Positions 61,637-64,000 of a stretch of DNA of 64,000 bases are shown piece after piece. The notes beneath the pieces are model-generated. The model worked only from the letters and a program-made list of their open reading frames with translations. It ran no database searches and was not told the origin of the DNA. This DNA is from CFX5 sp023384495 (GTDB lineage Bacteria > Chloroflexota > Anaerolineae > Caldilineales > Caldilineaceae). Numbering within the stretch: position 1 is the stretch's first letter; every line of letters starts with the position of its first letter. The stretch covers positions 1,054,001 through 1,118,000 of the forward strand of contig JASNZV010000001.1 in NCBI GenBank assembly GCA_048499455.1, written 5' to 3'. The position numbers and the translations under genes were made by a program.

Positions 61637-61960
61637 GAGGACACCTCCATCAAGCAACATTTGTTGATCACTGTTATCGTTAGGACTTACGCAAGCCTTG
61701 ACCAGACACGCGGTCAATGAGCGTGAATCTTCCCCTGGCAAGCTTCAGGCGCCGCGTAAGTCATGACTGTAATACTCCAAAGCAGTGTGGAATGTTCCCT
61801 GGTGGAGGTGGTTTGATGCAAGCCCAGCAAAAGACCTGACTTTCGTCAGTATGATGATGGCAGGGGAGATGTGGGCGGATGCTCGTTGCCCCAGGCGCCC
61901 ATTAGCGTCGTCGCTACGCCATTGTAGCGGATTGGGGTCTATCCAGATAAGTCTCGGTTT
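61637..61960. other. Intergenic region upstream of the PA14 gene
   Basis: About 320 bases, between the PA14 gene start and the stop of the nucleoside phosphorylase gene. Besides the MITE-like element it contains TTGACC...GGTCAA words (61698-61718) that form a small inverted repeat near the element. No gene or RNA was recognised in the remainder. Confidence 0.45.
61684..61762. repeat. 79-bp MITE-like element with 9-bp terminal inverted repeats
   Basis: GACTTACGC (61684-61692) and GCGTAAGTC (61754-61762) are perfect terminal inverted repeats. The interior shares ACGCAARCCTTG, CTGGCRA and TCAGGCGCYGCGTAA with the copy at 32239-32335. There is no coding capacity. It lies upstream of the PA14 gene and could carry part of its promoter. 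Confidence 0.6.
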
Positions 61961-63277
61961 TCACGCGGCCACACGCTCATAGACCATCGGTAGCGGGGGG
62001 GTGGGGTCGGTGCGGAGGCCATAGGCGGCCAGAATGCGCGCAACCGCGGCCTGCCCCGCAGCCTCATCCGCCGCGTGGACGACGCAGAGTGGGTCGCCCT
62101 GTTTCACGGCGTCGCCCACCTTGGCGTTCACCATGACCCCAACTCGGTGGTCGATCGGGTCGTCTTTCTTGTGCCGTCCGCCGCCCAGGTCGACACAGGC
62201 CAGGCCCACCTCGCGGGCAAGGAGGCTCTCCACATACCCATCGTGAGGAGCGGGCGCGGCCAGCGTGATCGGGGCGCGGGGCAATGCGTCCGGGTGCTCG
62301 ACTTTGTGGGGATCACCGCCCTGCGCAACCACAAATTGGGTGAATTTCGCCAGCGCTTCCCCGCTTTGCACGGCGCGCGACAATTGCGCTTCCGCCTCAT
62401 GGTGCGAATGGGCCTGCTTGCCCAGCAGCAACATTTCAACGGCGAGCGCCATGACCAACAACTGAAAATCGGGCGGCCCTTCGCCGCGCAGGGTGGCAAT
62501 TGCCTCTTGCACCTCGAGCACATTCCCCACCGCGCGGCCCAACGGCTGCTCCATCTGGGTAATCAGCGCCACTACCTGGCGCCCCGCCCGCGCCCCAATG
62601 GCGACCATCAGCCGCGCCAGGGCGCGCGCGCCGTCCAGCGTTTCCATGAATGCGCCGTGGCCGCACTTGACATCGAGCACAATCGCGTCGGCCCCGGCGG
62701 CCAGCTTCTTGCTCATGATGCTGCTGGCGATCAGCGGCAAGCTGGGCACTGTGCCCGTGACATCGCGCAACGCATAGAGCGTCTTATCCGCCGGGGCCAG
62801 GTTGCTCGTCTGGCCGGCGATCACCAGCCCGATGTCGCGGAGCTGGCGGCGAAAGTGCGCCTCGCTCAGGTTGGGGCTCCAGCCGGGGATGCTTTCCAGC
62901 TTGTCGATGGTGCCACCGGTGAAGCTGAGGCCGCGCCCGCTCATTTTGCCCACGGGCAGGCCACAGGCGGCTACCATCGCGCCCACGGCCAGGGTGGTCT
63001 TGTCGCCCACGCCGCCGCTCGAATGCTTGTCGACGATGATGGTTCCTGGCGGCAGGCTGTCGTGGAGGTCGAACTGGTCGCCGCTGGCAGCCATGGCCTG
63101 GGTAAGCGTTGTGGTTTCCGCGTCGGTCATACCCTGAAAATAGATGGTCATGGCCCAGGCCGCCACCTGATAGTCGGGGATGTCACCGTGGACAAAGCCG
63201 TGTACAAAGAAGGTAATCTCTTCGGCGGTTAGCTCACCGCCATCGCGCTTTTTGACAATGATGTCGACTGCGTTCAT
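61961..63277 (-). CDS. deoA: Pyrimidine-nucleoside / thymidine phosphorylase
   Basis: A 438-residue enzyme splitting thymidine or other pyrimidine nucleosides with phosphate. Signatures are IVDKHSSGGVGDKTTLAVGA (phosphate-binding), GKMSGRGLSFTGGTIDKLES and IMSKKLAAGADAIVLDVKCG (base side). The C-terminal lobe follows with APAPHDGYVESLL and VCADLGGGR-like (CVDLGGGRHKKDDPIDHRVG). Length and order match the family; deciding between DeoA and Pdp would need a tree. GGAGGAAACG precedes the ATG. It lies 35 bases after AIM24 in a leftward unit. Confidence 0.92.
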   Translation of the reverse strand: MNAVDIIVKKRDGGELTAEEITFFVHGFVHGDIPDYQVAAWAMTIYFQGMTDAETTTLTQAMAASGDQFDLHDSLPPGTIIVDKHSSGGVGDKTTLAVGAMVAACGLPVGKMSGRGLSFTGGTIDKLESIPGWSPNLSEAHFRRQLRDIGLVIAGQTSNLAPADKTLYALRDVTGTVPSLPLIASSIMSKKLAAGADAIVLDVKCGHGAFMETLDGARALARLMVAIGARAGRQVVALITQMEQPLGRAVGNVLEVQEAIATLRGEGPPDFQLLVMALAVEMLLLGKQAHSHHEAEAQLSRAVQSGEALAKFTQFVVAQGGDPHKVEHPDALPRAPITLAAPAPHDGYVESLLAREVGLACVDLGGGRHKKDDPIDHRVGVMVNAKVGDAVKQGDPLCVVHAADEAAGQAAVARILAAYGLRTDPTPPLPMVYERVAA

Positions 63278-63312
63278 CGTTTCCTCCGTGACTGACGACC
63301 AGGCGCGCGCGG

Positions 63313-63978
63313 CTAGGAATCGCCGCCCGACGAACCGCCGGATGTGCGTTTGAGGCTCTGCAACAGCACGCGGCCTGGCCCACGCAACCGAGTCATAAAG
63401 AACCCTTCTCCGCTAAAGAGAATGCGCCGGCAGCCACCCACGCCCTGGATGTCGTAATCAACATTGTCTGCAAAGGCGGCCAGGTTGCCGGTGCTGACAA
63501 GCATCTCTTCGCCGTCGGCCAGCGTGCGCTCATAGAAGTCGCCGCTGCCATGGATCAACACCATGCCGCGGCCCGAAATCCGTTGCAAAAAGAGCCCGGC
63601 GCCGCCAAACAGGGCTGCGCCGGCGCGGCGGGCAATCGTGACCGTAATGTCGACCTCGTCTCCCCAGGCGGCGAGAAAGGCGCCGCGCGTGGTCAACACC
63701 GGGCCGTCGGCCAGATCCCAAGTTGTAATGTGACCGGGCGAATTGGCGACCAGCGTTGCGTGTTGGCCGGCCTGGTCGGTGCTCAGATGGGTGAACGCCA
63801 TGCCTTCACCGGCCAACGAACGGCGGATGGCGCCGCCAACCCCCCCAGGAAGACGCAACTGCCACTGCACCCCCTGGGTGTAGCTCATCAACGAGCCTTT
63901 GGAGGCCCACACCGCTTCACCGGGTTCAAAGTCAAGCCGAGCATATTGGGCAATATCGCCGGCGATCGTATAGTGCAT
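63313..63978 (-). CDS. AIM24 family protein
   Basis: A 221-residue protein with the AIM24 pattern: QYARLDFEPGEAVWASKGSL, MSYTQGVQWQLRL, FTHLSTDQAGQHATLVANSP, LTTRGAFLAAWGDEVDITVT, SGRGMVLIHGSGDFYERTLA and GVGGCRRILFSGEGFFMTRL. AIM24 is a beta-helix-like fold found in bacteria and mitochondria with no settled molecular role. AAAGGA lies before the ATG, which is near the right edge of the window. It is first in a unit with the nucleoside phosphorylase gene. Confidence 0.88.
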   Translation of the reverse strand: MHYTIAGDIAQYARLDFEPGEAVWASKGSLMSYTQGVQWQLRLPGGVGGAIRRSLAGEGMAFTHLSTDQAGQHATLVANSPGHITTWDLADGPVLTTRGAFLAAWGDEVDITVTIARRAGAALFGGAGLFLQRISGRGMVLIHGSGDFYERTLADGEEMLVSTGNLAAFADNVDYDIQGVGGCRRILFSGEGFFMTRLRGPGRVLLQSLKRTSGGSSGGDS

Positions 63979-64000
63979 TGAGCTATCCTTTCTATGAATG

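Noticed and set aside
62075..63232. A 385-codon plus-strand open frame opposite the nucleoside phosphorylase gene
   Set aside because: The minus strand encodes all phosphorylase signatures; the plus-strand residues are rich in arginine, alanine and histidine with no pattern, as usual for antisense shadows.

Overview
The window looks like a piece of a Chloroflexota (Anaerolineae/Caldilineae-type) chromosome. This is inferred from moderately high G+C, many TTG and GTG starts beside clear Shine-Dalgarno sites, large secreted multi-domain proteins ending in an LPLI.R-like tail, a fused kinase/M23/aminotransferase protein, and a transporter-HEAT-cNMP fusion. No rRNA, tRNA, CRISPR array, prophage or intact insertion sequence was seen. 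Mobile DNA is limited to one transposase remnant and several small palindromic or MITE-like repeat families.

Layout. 1-1.4 kb: the end of clpS, a molybdopterin-binding-fold protein, a DUF5674 protein and a small unknown. 1.4-4.5 kb: a three-domain kinase/M23/class-III aminotransferase. 5-13.2 kb: a membrane protein, a class A penicillin-binding protein with two LysM domains, RarD, a phytanoyl-CoA dioxygenase-like protein and aspartate kinase. 13.5-21.5 kb: two very large adjacent secreted proteins. One has RCC1 repeats, InlB-type repeats and a cohesin-like module; the other has a choice-of-anchor-L region, a lipase-like domain, a dockerin-like pair of calcium loops and a cohesin-like module. 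22.3-26.7 kb: GNAT, DUF971, an M50 protease with CBS domains, an alpha/beta hydrolase and rpe.

27-32 kb is the classic rpsB-tsf-pyrH-frr-uppS-cdsA block, read leftward, with a likely promoter upstream of rpsB and hairpins in two of its gaps. 32.3-45.5 kb: an orphan OmpR-type regulator, then a cell-surface glycan region (GT-C-like membrane protein, GT4, pyruvyltransferase family, flippase, GT2, TylF-type methyltransferase, prephenate-dehydrogenase-like protein), a lipoprotein, a secreted four-repeat protein, an HD-domain protein and a second M50 protease.

45.9-54.4 kb: a membrane-anchored glycosidase-like protein coupled to a solute-binding protein, a metallophosphoesterase, and catabolic genes (M29 aminopeptidase, amidohydrolase, D-threonine aldolase/D-serine dehydratase-like, aldo/keto reductase, PPOX). 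A probable toxin-antitoxin pair lies between two of the catabolic genes. 54.7-64 kb: a frameshifted HNH nuclease, the 1124-residue NTT-like/HEAT/cNMP protein, a transposase remnant, a five-repeat PA14 protein, pyrimidine-nucleoside phosphorylase and AIM24.

The least ordinary items are the cohesin/dockerin-type secreted pair with its shared C-terminal tail, the PBECR-like/DUF2283 pair overlapping a catabolic operon, the two large fusion proteins, and the dispersed hairpin repeats, two of which sit between convergent genes. Functional statements rest on motifs read by eye; no database search was possible.
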